Assembly: GCA_964469055.1 (NCBI GenBank)
Contig: CAYXXN010000016.1
Coordinates: 1-26,543 of the forward strand
DNA: 26,543 bases
Direction: 5' to 3'
From: CAYXXN01 sp964469055
GTDB lineage: Bacteria > Acidobacteriota > Thermoanaerobaculia > Multivoradales > JAHEKO01
Numbering within the stretch: the first letter of the stretch is position 1; each line of letters begins with the position of its first letter. The notes under the pieces are model-generated. The model was not told the DNA's origin, did not search any database, and saw only the letters and a list, made by a program, of their open reading frames with translations. Below, one piece after another: positions 9,084 to 15,253 of the stretch. The position numbers and the translations under genes were made by a program.

Positions 9084-10376
9084 TCAGGGGTAGATCCGGT
9101 ACAGCATTCGCGGGTAGGGAATCGCCTCGCGAATGTGCTGTAGACCGCAGATCCAGGCGAGGAAGCGCTCGAGTCCCATGCCGAAGCCGCTGTGCGGGAA
9201 CGTGCCGTAGCGGCGGATGTCGAGATACCACTGGAAGGCCTCCCGCGGCAGGTCGTGCTCCTCGATCCGCCGCAGCAGCAGGTCGTGATCGTGAATGCGT
9301 TGACTGCCGCCGATGATCTCACCGTAGCCCTCGGGCGCCAGCACGTCGAGCGCCAGCGCCAGGCGCGGATCCTCCGGCGCCGGCTGCATGTAGAAAGCCT
9401 TGATCGCCGCCGGGTAGCGGGTGACCAACAGCGGCCGCGCGAAGAGCTCGCCGAGAGCGGTCTCGTGCTCGGCGCCAAAGTCGTCTCCCCAGGGGAGACC
9501 GACCCCTTTGCCCTGGAGCAACTCCACCGCCTCGCTGTAGGTCACGCGCGGAAACGGCTTGCGCACGGTTTCGAGCGCCGCCGTGTCCCGCTCGAGGATC
9601 GCGAGTTGCGGCCGGCAGCGCTCGAGCACCCTCGCCACGAGCTCGCACACGAAGTCCTCGGCGAGATCGCACAGCCCCTCGAACTCGAGGAAGGCGACCT
9701 CCGGCTCCACCATCCAGAACTCCATGATGTGGCGGCGGGTCTTCGACTTCTCGGCCCGGAAGGTCGGCCCGAAGCAGTACACCTTGCCGAGCGCCGCCGC
9801 CGCCGGCTCGAGGTAGAGCTGACCAGACTGCGACAGGTAGGCCTTCTCCCCGAAATAGTCGGTCTCGAACAACGTCGAGGTCCCCTCGCAGGCCGCGGGA
9901 GTGAGGATCGGCGAGTCGATCAGCACGTACTCGCGGTCGTAGAAATAGTCGCGAATCGCCTGCACGACCTCCGAGCGGATCTGCAAGATGACCTGCTGTC
10001 GCCGCGACCGGAACCACAGATGGCGGTGTTCCATGAGGAACGCCACACCGTGCTCCTTGGGCGCGATCGGAAAGTCGTCGGTCAAGTGCTCGATCGCCAA
10101 CTCCTGGATCTGCACCTCCACACCGCCGGGCGCGCGGGTGTCGGCGCGGACCAAGCCGGTGAGAGCGACCGTCGATTCCTGGCCGACGCGCTCGACGGCC
10201 TCCCACCCGGCCGCCGGCAGCTCGGAGCGGTTCGCCACACCCTGCACCACCCCGCTGCCGTCGCGCACCTGGAGGAAGGCGAGCTTGCCGCTCGAGCGTT
10301 TGTTGGCGAGCCATCCCCGCAGGCGAACGATCTCGCCGATGTGCTCGGCAAGGTGACGGATCTCGACGCGCTCCAT
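9084..10376 (-). CDS. asnS: Asparaginyl-tRNA synthetase
   Basis: It attaches asparagine to tRNA-Asn with ATP, releasing AMP and PPi. The 430-residue class IIb synthetase has an N-terminal OB-fold anticodon domain (about 1-100, GWLANKRSSGKLAFLQVRDG). Motif 2 is FRAEKSKTRRHIMEFWMVEPEVAF (about 206-229), whose EFWMVEPE run separates AsnRS from AspRS. Motif 3 is GFGMGLERFLAWICGLQHIREAIPYPR near the C-terminus. ATG 10376 is chosen because it gives the normal N-terminus; the frame runs on to 10775 through rnc but without family similarity. Its presence suggests that Asn-tRNA is made directly, at least in part, rather than only by the GatCAB route. A -10-like box and a set of alternating GAGGC/GCCTC arms lie in the 55-nt leader. 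Confidence 0.96.
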   Translation of the reverse strand: MERVEIRHLAEHIGEIVRLRGWLANKRSSGKLAFLQVRDGSGVVQGVANRSELPAAGWEAVERVGQESTVALTGLVRADTRAPGGVEVQIQELAIEHLTDDFPIAPKEHGVAFLMEHRHLWFRSRRQQVILQIRSEVVQAIRDYFYDREYVLIDSPILTPAACEGTSTLFETDYFGEKAYLSQSGQLYLEPAAAALGKVYCFGPTFRAEKSKTRRHIMEFWMVEPEVAFLEFEGLCDLAEDFVCELVARVLERCRPQLAILERDTAALETVRKPFPRVTYSEAVELLQGKGVGLPWGDDFGAEHETALGELFARPLLVTRYPAAIKAFYMQPAPEDPRLALALDVLAPEGYGEIIGGSQRIHDHDLLLRRIEEHDLPREAFQWYLDIRRYGTFPHSGFGMGLERFLAWICGLQHIREAIPYPRMLYRIYP

Positions 10377-10395
10377 GAGGCTCGCCTCGCGAGGC
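10377..10395 (-). promoter_or_regulatory. Alternating inverted arms around the asnS ribosome site
   Basis: The plus strand reads GAGGC (10377-10381), GCCTC (10384-10388), GAGGC (10391-10395). The middle arm can pair with either neighbour, and the last two form a perfect 12-bp palindrome (10384-10395). In the mRNA the middle arm is the only GAGG, 8 nt before the asnS ATG, so both folds would hide the ribosome site. Stems are short, with 4 bp left after allowing a loop. Confidence 0.4.
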
Positions 10396-10399
10396 GCGG

Positions 10400-10405
10400 A
10401 TTCTA
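10400..10405 (-). promoter_or_regulatory. Putative -10 element of asnS (GGCTAGAATCC)
   Basis: TAGAAT on the minus strand matches TATAAT at five of six positions and is preceded by GGC. It ends 23 nt before the asnS ATG, in the spacer after rnc, giving a leader of about 16 nt. No good -35 was seen. The same GCTAGAATCC string occurs before recO. Confidence 0.5.
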
Positions 10406-10431
10406 GCCGAGCCGCCCGTCGCCGCGGCGGC

Positions 10432-11145
10432 TCAACTCGACCTGCCCCCTTCGACGAAGACGAGCGCCGCGGCGGCCGCCCGTTGCTCGGCCACCTTCTT
10501 GCTCGGCCCGCTCGCCACCGCCGCGAGAACCTCGCCCAGCCAGCACTCCACGGTGAACGACTTGTCATGATCGGGGCCTTGCGCCGCGACGTGGTCGTAG
10601 CGCGGCGGCGCCGCGCCCCGCGCCTGCAGGGCTTCCTGCAGGCGCGATTTCGCGTCCTCGGCCCCGAGTTGCGCCCGAGCCACCAGCGCCGCCTCGAGCA
10701 AGGGCTCGACGAAGCGCTCGGCCACCGCGAGGCCGCCGTCGAGGAACAGGGCGCCGACCACGGCCTCGAGCACATCCGCCAGCAGCGAGGCCTTGCGGCG
10801 ACCGCCCGACCGCTCCTCCCCGACCCCGAGGCGCAGCGCCTCGCCGAGCGCCAGGCCCTCGGCCGCCTCCGCCAGCACCGGCTCGCTCACCAGGTAGCTC
10901 TTGAACTGCGACAGCTCCCCTTCGGCGCTCCCCGGGAAGGTGCGGTAGAGCCAGCCGGCGGCGATCAGCGTGAGCACCGCGTCGCCCAGGAACTCCAGCC
11001 GCTCGTAGGTCGGCCCTTCCCCCCGCTCGTGGGCCCACGACCGGTGGGTCAGCGCGGCGGCGAGGAGCGCCGGGTCGGCGAAGCGATGCGCGAGCCGCTC
11101 CTGGACGGCCACCACGAGCGCCGGGGGAGAGGTCTCGCCCAACAC
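10432..11145 (-). CDS. rnc: Ribonuclease III
   Basis: It cleaves double-stranded RNA, releasing 16S and 23S rRNA precursors and processing some mRNAs. The 237 residues comprise the endonuclease domain with the signature ERLEFLGDAVL (48-58, with Glu51 and Asp55) and the second acidic pair Asp124/Glu127 in LLADVLEAVVGALFLDGG. A C-terminal double-stranded RNA binding domain spans about 163-232 (SRLQEALQARG to GPSKKVAEQRAAAAAL). The start is GTG 11145, abutting the mutL TAG stop. AGGAG lies 4 nt before the GTG and 7 nt before the next codon, TTG 11142, which is therefore an equally good start. rnc is more often next to era; here the two are far apart. Confidence 0.95.
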   Translation of the reverse strand: MLGETSPPALVVAVQERLAHRFADPALLAAALTHRSWAHERGEGPTYERLEFLGDAVLTLIAAGWLYRTFPGSAEGELSQFKSYLVSEPVLAEAAEGLALGEALRLGVGEERSGGRRKASLLADVLEAVVGALFLDGGLAVAERFVEPLLEAALVARAQLGAEDAKSRLQEALQARGAAPPRYDHVAAQGPDHDKSFTVECWLGEVLAAVASGPSKKVAEQRAAAAALVFVEGGRSS

Positions 11146-12903
11146 CTATCTCCTGCCGAAGCGCCGCTCCAGATCGGCGTCGCTCATCTTGAGGACGATC
11201 GGGCGCCCGTGGGGACAAGCGTACGGCTGCTCGGCGGCGAAGAGCTCCGAGACCAGGCGCTGCATCTCCTCGCCCGACAGCGGCTCGTGCATCTTCACGG
11301 CGGCTCGGCAGGCACGAGCGGCGGCGGTCCCTTCGAGCAGGGTGCGTCGGAGGCCCGCCCCCCCCTCCCCCAGCTCCGGCGCGTGCGCGACGGCGAGAAG
11401 GATCGCCTCGGCCTCGTCGTGGGCGAGACCTGCGGGTAGGGCCGTCACGGCCAGATCACCACCAGAGAACTCGGTCAGGGAGAAACCGCACGCCTCGAGC
11501 TCGGGGCCGAGCTCCGCCAGACGCAACCGCTCGACGGCCGACAGACTGAGCAGGACCGGGGTGAGCAGCGCTTGACGGACGGGGGCCTCCGCCGCCAGCT
11601 CGCGGCGCAGCCGCTCGTACAAGACGCGCTCGTGGGCGACGTGCTGGTCGATCACGTAGAGGCCGTCGGGACCCTCGAGCAGGATCAGCGTTCCCTTGTA
11701 CTGACCCAGGAGGCGGAGGCTCCGCTCGGCGCCGTTGCGCCCGGAGAGCCGCACCGGGCGCACGACGGGTGGCCCGTACACGGCCTCGGCCAGCCGGCCC
11801 CCTTCCGCCACGCTGCCAGCTCGACTCCAGCCCCCCGCTCCCTCCCACGCCGCCGGCGGCGGCGACTCGATCGAGGGAGGCAAGCGTAGCGGCACCGGTC
11901 CCTCGCCGCGCGCCGCGACCAAGCCCTGGCGCAGGGCGGCGCCCACCCGCTCGAGCAAGCCGGTGTCGCGGAAGCGCACCTCGGCCTTCTGCGGATGGAC
12001 GTTGACGTCGACGGACGCCGGCGGCAGGTCGAGGAAGAGGAAGAGAGCCGGTGCGTCGTCGCTGCGCCACTCCTCGCGCACGGCGCGGTAGAAGGCCGCC
12101 ACGAGCGCTCGGTCGCGCACCAACCGCCGGTTGACGTACAGGAACTGGCGCCGCCCCCGGGCCGTCGCCGGCCGGCCCACGAAGCCCCAGATGAGGCTGC
12201 TCCCCGGCTCGCTCGCCCCCGGCAGCGGCACGAGCGCGGCCATCAGCGGCTCGCCGAAGAGCTGCGCGATGCGCCGGCGGGTGCCTTCGGGAGCGGCGCC
12301 CGCCGGCTCGGTGTCGAGGACCTCGCGACCCTCGTGCCAGAGACCGAAGCGCACGTCGGGCCTGGCCAGAGCGTAGCCCTGGATCCCCTCGACGGCGCGC
12401 CGCAGCTCGGTCGTCGTGGTCTTCAAGAACTCGCGCCGCGCCGGGACGTTGTAGAAGAGCGAGGCGACCTCCAGGCGCGTGCCGCACGGCGCGCCGCGCG
12501 GCTCGACGACGCGGACGTGTCCGCCCTCGATGCGCACGCGCGTCCCCTCGCCGGCCGCCGTGGCGGTCACCATCTCCAGGCGCGAGACGGCGGCGATCGA
12601 AGGCAAGGCCTCGCCGCGGAAGCCGAACGTCGCCACCCGCTCGAGGTCCGCGGCCGCGGAGATCTTGGAGGTCGCGTGCCGATCGAAGGCCAGGAGCGCG
12701 TCGTCCGACGCCATCCCCTCGCCGTCGTCGAGTACGACGATGCGGCGCTTGCCCCCCGCCTCGAGCTCGACGCGCACCCGACTCGCGCCGGCGTCGAGGG
12801 CGTTCTCGACCAGTTCCTTGACCACCGAGGCGGGCCGCTCGACCACCTCGCCCGCCGCGATCTGGCTCGCGACGTGGTCGGGGAGGAGACGGATCTTCGG
12901 CAA
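11146..12903 (-). CDS. mutL: DNA mismatch repair protein MutL, endonuclease-type
   Basis: MutL links mismatch recognition by MutS to strand incision. With the TTG start at 12903 the protein has 585 residues and begins MPKIRLLPDHVASQIAAGEVVERP, the family N-terminus. GHKL ATPase motifs are Glu30/Asn34 (VVKELVENALDAG), DDGEG (59-63) and GFRGEAL (94-100). The C-terminal domain carries a metal endonuclease motif at 419-430, DQHVAHERVLYE, where the usual fourth residue Ala is Val, plus ACR (531-533) and CPHGRP (563-568). The latter two are zinc-site motifs of endonuclease MutLs, so a MutH-independent system is expected. The open frame reaches 13038, but that extension overlaps divergent glgX and lacks similarity. 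The stop abuts rnc. Confidence 0.95.
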   Translation of the reverse strand: MPKIRLLPDHVASQIAAGEVVERPASVVKELVENALDAGASRVRVELEAGGKRRIVVLDDGEGMASDDALLAFDRHATSKISAAADLERVATFGFRGEALPSIAAVSRLEMVTATAAGEGTRVRIEGGHVRVVEPRGAPCGTRLEVASLFYNVPARREFLKTTTTELRRAVEGIQGYALARPDVRFGLWHEGREVLDTEPAGAAPEGTRRRIAQLFGEPLMAALVPLPGASEPGSSLIWGFVGRPATARGRRQFLYVNRRLVRDRALVAAFYRAVREEWRSDDAPALFLFLDLPPASVDVNVHPQKAEVRFRDTGLLERVGAALRQGLVAARGEGPVPLRLPPSIESPPPAAWEGAGGWSRAGSVAEGGRLAEAVYGPPVVRPVRLSGRNGAERSLRLLGQYKGTLILLEGPDGLYVIDQHVAHERVLYERLRRELAAEAPVRQALLTPVLLSLSAVERLRLAELGPELEACGFSLTEFSGGDLAVTALPAGLAHDEAEAILLAVAHAPELGEGGAGLRRTLLEGTAAARACRAAVKMHEPLSGEEMQRLVSELFAAEQPYACPHGRPIVLKMSDADLERRFGRR

Positions 12904-12929
12904 GGCGCGGTGCCCCGGACGACGGCGGC

Positions 12930-12935
12930 AGTCTA
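12930..12935 (-). promoter_or_regulatory. Putative extended -10 element of mutL (TTGCTAGACT)
   Basis: On the minus strand TGCTAGACT matches an extended -10 (TGn then TAnnnT) and ends 26 nt before the proposed TTG start of mutL, in the 55-nt divergent spacer shared with glgX. No convincing -35 was seen. Confidence 0.45.
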
Positions 12936-12944
12936 GCAAGCGAC

Positions 12945-12950
12945 TACACT
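12945..12950 (+). promoter_or_regulatory. Putative -10 element of glgX (TACACT)
   Basis: TACACT fits TAnnnT and ends 8 nt before the GTG start of glgX. Initiation about 7 nt downstream would place the first mRNA base at or next to the GTG, that is a leaderless message. No ribosome site is present, which agrees. It sits back to back with the mutL element. Confidence 0.35.
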
Positions 12951-12958
12951 TCGCTCCC

Positions 12959-14860
12959 GTGTCGCCTCTGACGCCGGCCCCCGGCGTGCAGCTCGCAGGG
13001 GATCGCGCGGGGTTCGGCCTCGCCAGCGAGCACGCCACTCGGGTCGAGCTCGTCCTGTGGACGGCGACGAGCCGACGCGAAGCGGCGGAGGCGATCCCCC
13101 TCGAGCGCGTCGCGCCGGCGCTATGGTGGTGCGAGGTGCCGGGCGACTGCTCGGGCTTGCGCTACGGCTACCGTGTTGACGGTCCCCGCTCGTCCGAACA
13201 GGGCCACTGCTTCGACCCCAGCCTCGTGCTGCTGGATCCGCGGGCGCCGGCGGTGGCGGGCAGGGCTCGCCACGAGGGGGGTGCCGGCCTGCAGGGAGTG
13301 GTGCTGGAGGTGCCGGTCGCCGCCCACGGGCCGCGACCTCGCCGAGCGTGGGCCGAGACGGTGATCTATGAGGCCCACGTCAAAGGACTCACGAAACTGC
13401 ACCCCGATGTGCCCGCGCACCTGCGGGGCACGTACCTCGGCCTCGCCAGTGAGCCGGTCCTCGACCACCTGCGACGGCTCGGGGTGACGGCGATCGAGCT
13501 CCTGCCCGTGCAACACCACGTCAGCGAGGCCCGACTGACGAGGCTCGGGCTGTCCAACTACTGGGGTTACAGCCCGGTCGGCTTCTTCGCGCCGCATTCC
13601 GGCTACGCCACCGGCGATGACGGCCGGCAGGTGGCCGAGTTCCGCGCCATGGTGGGCGCGCTCCATGCGGCCGGCCTCGAGGTGCTCGTCGACCTGGTGC
13701 TCAACCACTGCGGCGAGGGCCCGCCGGAGGAGCCCACGCTGGCGCTGCGCGGCATCGACAACGCCTCGTACTATCGCCTGCGCCCCGGCGACGCGGCTCG
13801 CTATCTCGACTTCACGGGTTGCGGCAACTCCCTCGCCGCCTCCCGCCCGCTCGTCCGACAACTCGTCCTGGACTGCGCACGCTGGTGGGTCGAGCGGCTA
13901 GGCGTCGACGGCTTCCGCCTCGACCTCGCGCCGGTCCTGTTTCGCGACGAAGATGGCCGCTTCGACCCCGCGTCACCTCTCTTCGCCGCCCTCGCCGCCG
14001 ACCCCGTCCTTACCGGCGTCAAGTGGATCGCCGAGCCGTGGGACTTGGGGCCTGAGGGCCATTGCCTGGGCCGCTTCCCCCCGGAGTGGCTGGAGTGCAA
14101 CGACCGCTATCGCGACAGCCTGCGTCGGTACTGGCGAGGCGATCCCGCGGCGGCACCCGAAGCCGCACTACGGGTCGCGGGCAGCCCGGATCTTTTTGCC
14201 GGCGGCGCCGAGCGCTCCGTCAACTACGTGACCTGTCACGATGGCTTCACCCTCCGCGACCTCGTCAGCTACACCCACAAGCGCAACGAGGCCAACGGCG
14301 AGAGCAACCGCGACGGCGCCGACGAAAACTGGAGCCGCGCCTGGGGCGCCGAAGGTCCGACGCGCCGAGCGCCCGTCCTCGAGCGGCGGCGCCACGTGCG
14401 CGAGTCCCTACTGGCGACCCTGCTGCTCTCCTCCGGCGTCCCGATGCTCGCCCACGGCGACGAGCTGGGCCGCACGCAAGGCGGCAACAACAACGCCTAC
14501 TGCCACGACGACCCGCTGACCTGGCTCGACTGGGAAGTGGTCCCGGGGGAGGACTTCCGCGACCTCGTCTCGGCCCTGATCACGCTGCGACGGACCACCC
14601 CCGACTTGCGCCGGCGGCGGGCGCGGGAGGCGGTCGTCTGGCGCGAGCTGCCGCCGAGGGGGGGCTCCGGTACCCCGGGTCTCGTCGTCTACCTGGGAGA
14701 ACGCCTCGCGCTGGTGTGCAACCAGGGGACGCGGCCCCTGCCGTTGCCGAGCGAGCTCTCGCGGGGTAGACCCCTGCTCGCCACCGGGCGAGCCACGGCC
14801 CGGCCCGCGACCGCGCCGGCCGACCTGCCCGCCCATTCCCTGCTCCTGCTCGAGCCCTGA
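12959..14860 (+). CDS. glgX: Glycogen debranching enzyme GlgX-type (GH13 isoamylase family)
   Basis: It hydrolyses alpha-1,6 branch points of glycogen or its limit dextrin. The 633 residues start with a CBM48-like N-terminal domain (about 8-120: GFGLASEHATRVELVLW, LRYGYRVDGP). The GH13 barrel follows, with YEAHVKGLT (137-145), region I DLVLNH (245-250), region II GFRLDLA with nucleophile Asp322, region III IAEPWD with acid/base Glu359, and region IV CHDGF with Asp428. HKRNEANGE and AHGDELGRTQGGNNNAYC are characteristic of GlgX. GTG 12959 is the start; the upstream open frame lies over mutL and is not coding. It is transcribed alone, divergent from mutL and convergent with the H1-like gene, within reach of glgC and the GH13 gene. 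Confidence 0.95.
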   Translation: MSPLTPAPGVQLAGDRAGFGLASEHATRVELVLWTATSRREAAEAIPLERVAPALWWCEVPGDCSGLRYGYRVDGPRSSEQGHCFDPSLVLLDPRAPAVAGRARHEGGAGLQGVVLEVPVAAHGPRPRRAWAETVIYEAHVKGLTKLHPDVPAHLRGTYLGLASEPVLDHLRRLGVTAIELLPVQHHVSEARLTRLGLSNYWGYSPVGFFAPHSGYATGDDGRQVAEFRAMVGALHAAGLEVLVDLVLNHCGEGPPEEPTLALRGIDNASYYRLRPGDAARYLDFTGCGNSLAASRPLVRQLVLDCARWWVERLGVDGFRLDLAPVLFRDEDGRFDPASPLFAALAADPVLTGVKWIAEPWDLGPEGHCLGRFPPEWLECNDRYRDSLRRYWRGDPAAAPEAALRVAGSPDLFAGGAERSVNYVTCHDGFTLRDLVSYTHKRNEANGESNRDGADENWSRAWGAEGPTRRAPVLERRRHVRESLLATLLLSSGVPMLAHGDELGRTQGGNNNAYCHDDPLTWLDWEVVPGEDFRDLVSALITLRRTTPDLRRRRAREAVVWRELPPRGGSGTPGLVVYLGERLALVCNQGTRPLPLPSELSRGRPLLATGRATARPATAPADLPAHSLLLLEP

Positions 14861-14866
14861 GGCTCG
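14851..14866. terminator. Short hairpin over the glgX stop codon, possible bidirectional terminator
   Basis: CGAGCC (14851-14856), loop CTGA, GGCTCG (14861-14866) form a perfect 6-bp stem whose loop contains the glgX TGA. It lies between two convergent genes whose stops are only 11 nt apart. No T-run follows on either strand, so intrinsic termination would be weak. Confidence 0.4.
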
Positions 14867-14871
14867 CGTGC

Positions 14872-15177
14872 CTAGGAGCTCCCCGAGCCCCAGGGCCAGC
14901 CCATGGGCTCGATGGACATCGGCTCGGGAGCCGGCGCTGGGGCCGGCGCGGGTGCGGGTGCCGCCTTCCCGGCGGCTTTCTTCATGGGCTTCGCCGCGGC
15001 GCGGACCTTCGGCTTGGCTTTGGCCTTCGCCTTGGCCTTCGCCTTGACCTTCGCCTTGGCCTTCGGCCTTGCCTTGGGCTTGGCTCTCTTGGCCACTCTC
15101 TTCTTCGGCTTGGCCTTCGCCTTGACGGCCTTCTTCGCCTTCGCCTTGGTCTTCTTCGCAGCCTTCTTCTTGGCCAT
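14872..15177 (-). CDS. Lysine/alanine-rich histone H1-like DNA-binding protein
   Basis: This is a 101-residue protein of very biased composition. Residues 1-72 are almost only Lys, Ala, Pro and Arg, with KAKAKA runs as in eukaryotic histone H1 tails and bacterial H1-like/AlgP proteins. Residues 73-84 are an Ala-Pro repeat linker, and 85-101 form a different tail (EPMSIEPMGWPWGSGSS). The basic part should bind DNA or RNA without sequence preference; a nucleoid-compacting role is inferred from composition alone. A strong ribosome site (GAGGGA, 5 nt before the ATG) supports real translation. It lies 76 nt downstream of the GH13 gene with its own possible promoter. The DNA contains 12-bp tandem repeats, so length may vary between strains. 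Confidence 0.8.
   Translation of the reverse strand: MAKKKAAKKTKAKAKKAVKAKAKPKKRVAKRAKPKARPKAKAKVKAKAKAKAKAKPKVRAAAKPMKKAAGKAAPAPAPAPAPAPEPMSIEPMGWPWGSGSS
15022..15069. repeat. 12-bp tandem repeat inside the H1-like gene
   Basis: There are four consecutive units: GGCCTTCGCCTT, GGCCTTCGCCTT, GACCTTCGCCTT, GGCCTTCGGCCT. On the coding (minus) strand each encodes Lys-Ala-Lys-Ala or a variant. Degenerate copies continue on both sides to about 15160. Such repeats can gain or lose units by slippage without shifting the frame. Confidence 0.75.
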
Positions 15178-15207
15178 GGCTTCCCTCGCTCGCTCCGTTG
15201 GTTGGTG

Positions 15208-15225
15208 GAGACTCTACCAAGTCTC
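15208..15225 (-). promoter_or_regulatory. Inverted repeat with embedded -10-like box upstream of the H1-like gene
   Basis: GAGACT (15208-15213), loop CTACCA, AGTCTC (15220-15225) is a perfect 6-bp stem in the 76-nt spacer between the GH13 gene and the H1-like gene. On the minus strand the loop and inner arm hold TGGTAGAGT, an extended -10-like box (TAGAGT at 15211-15216), which ends 33 nt before the ATG. It could be an operator for the H1-like gene or a stem that ends GH13 transcription; no T-run is present. Confidence 0.4.
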
Positions 15226-15253
15226 TCCGAGCGCCGGCTCCGAGGCAAGTGCC

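Noticed and set aside
10377..10775. An upstream extension of asnS
   Set aside because: It overlaps rnc and lacks synthetase similarity; ATG 10376 starts the OB-fold directly.
12904..13038. An N-terminal extension of mutL by 45 residues
   Set aside because: It would overlap divergent glgX, has no MutL similarity, and the TTG at 12903 gives the standard N-terminus.
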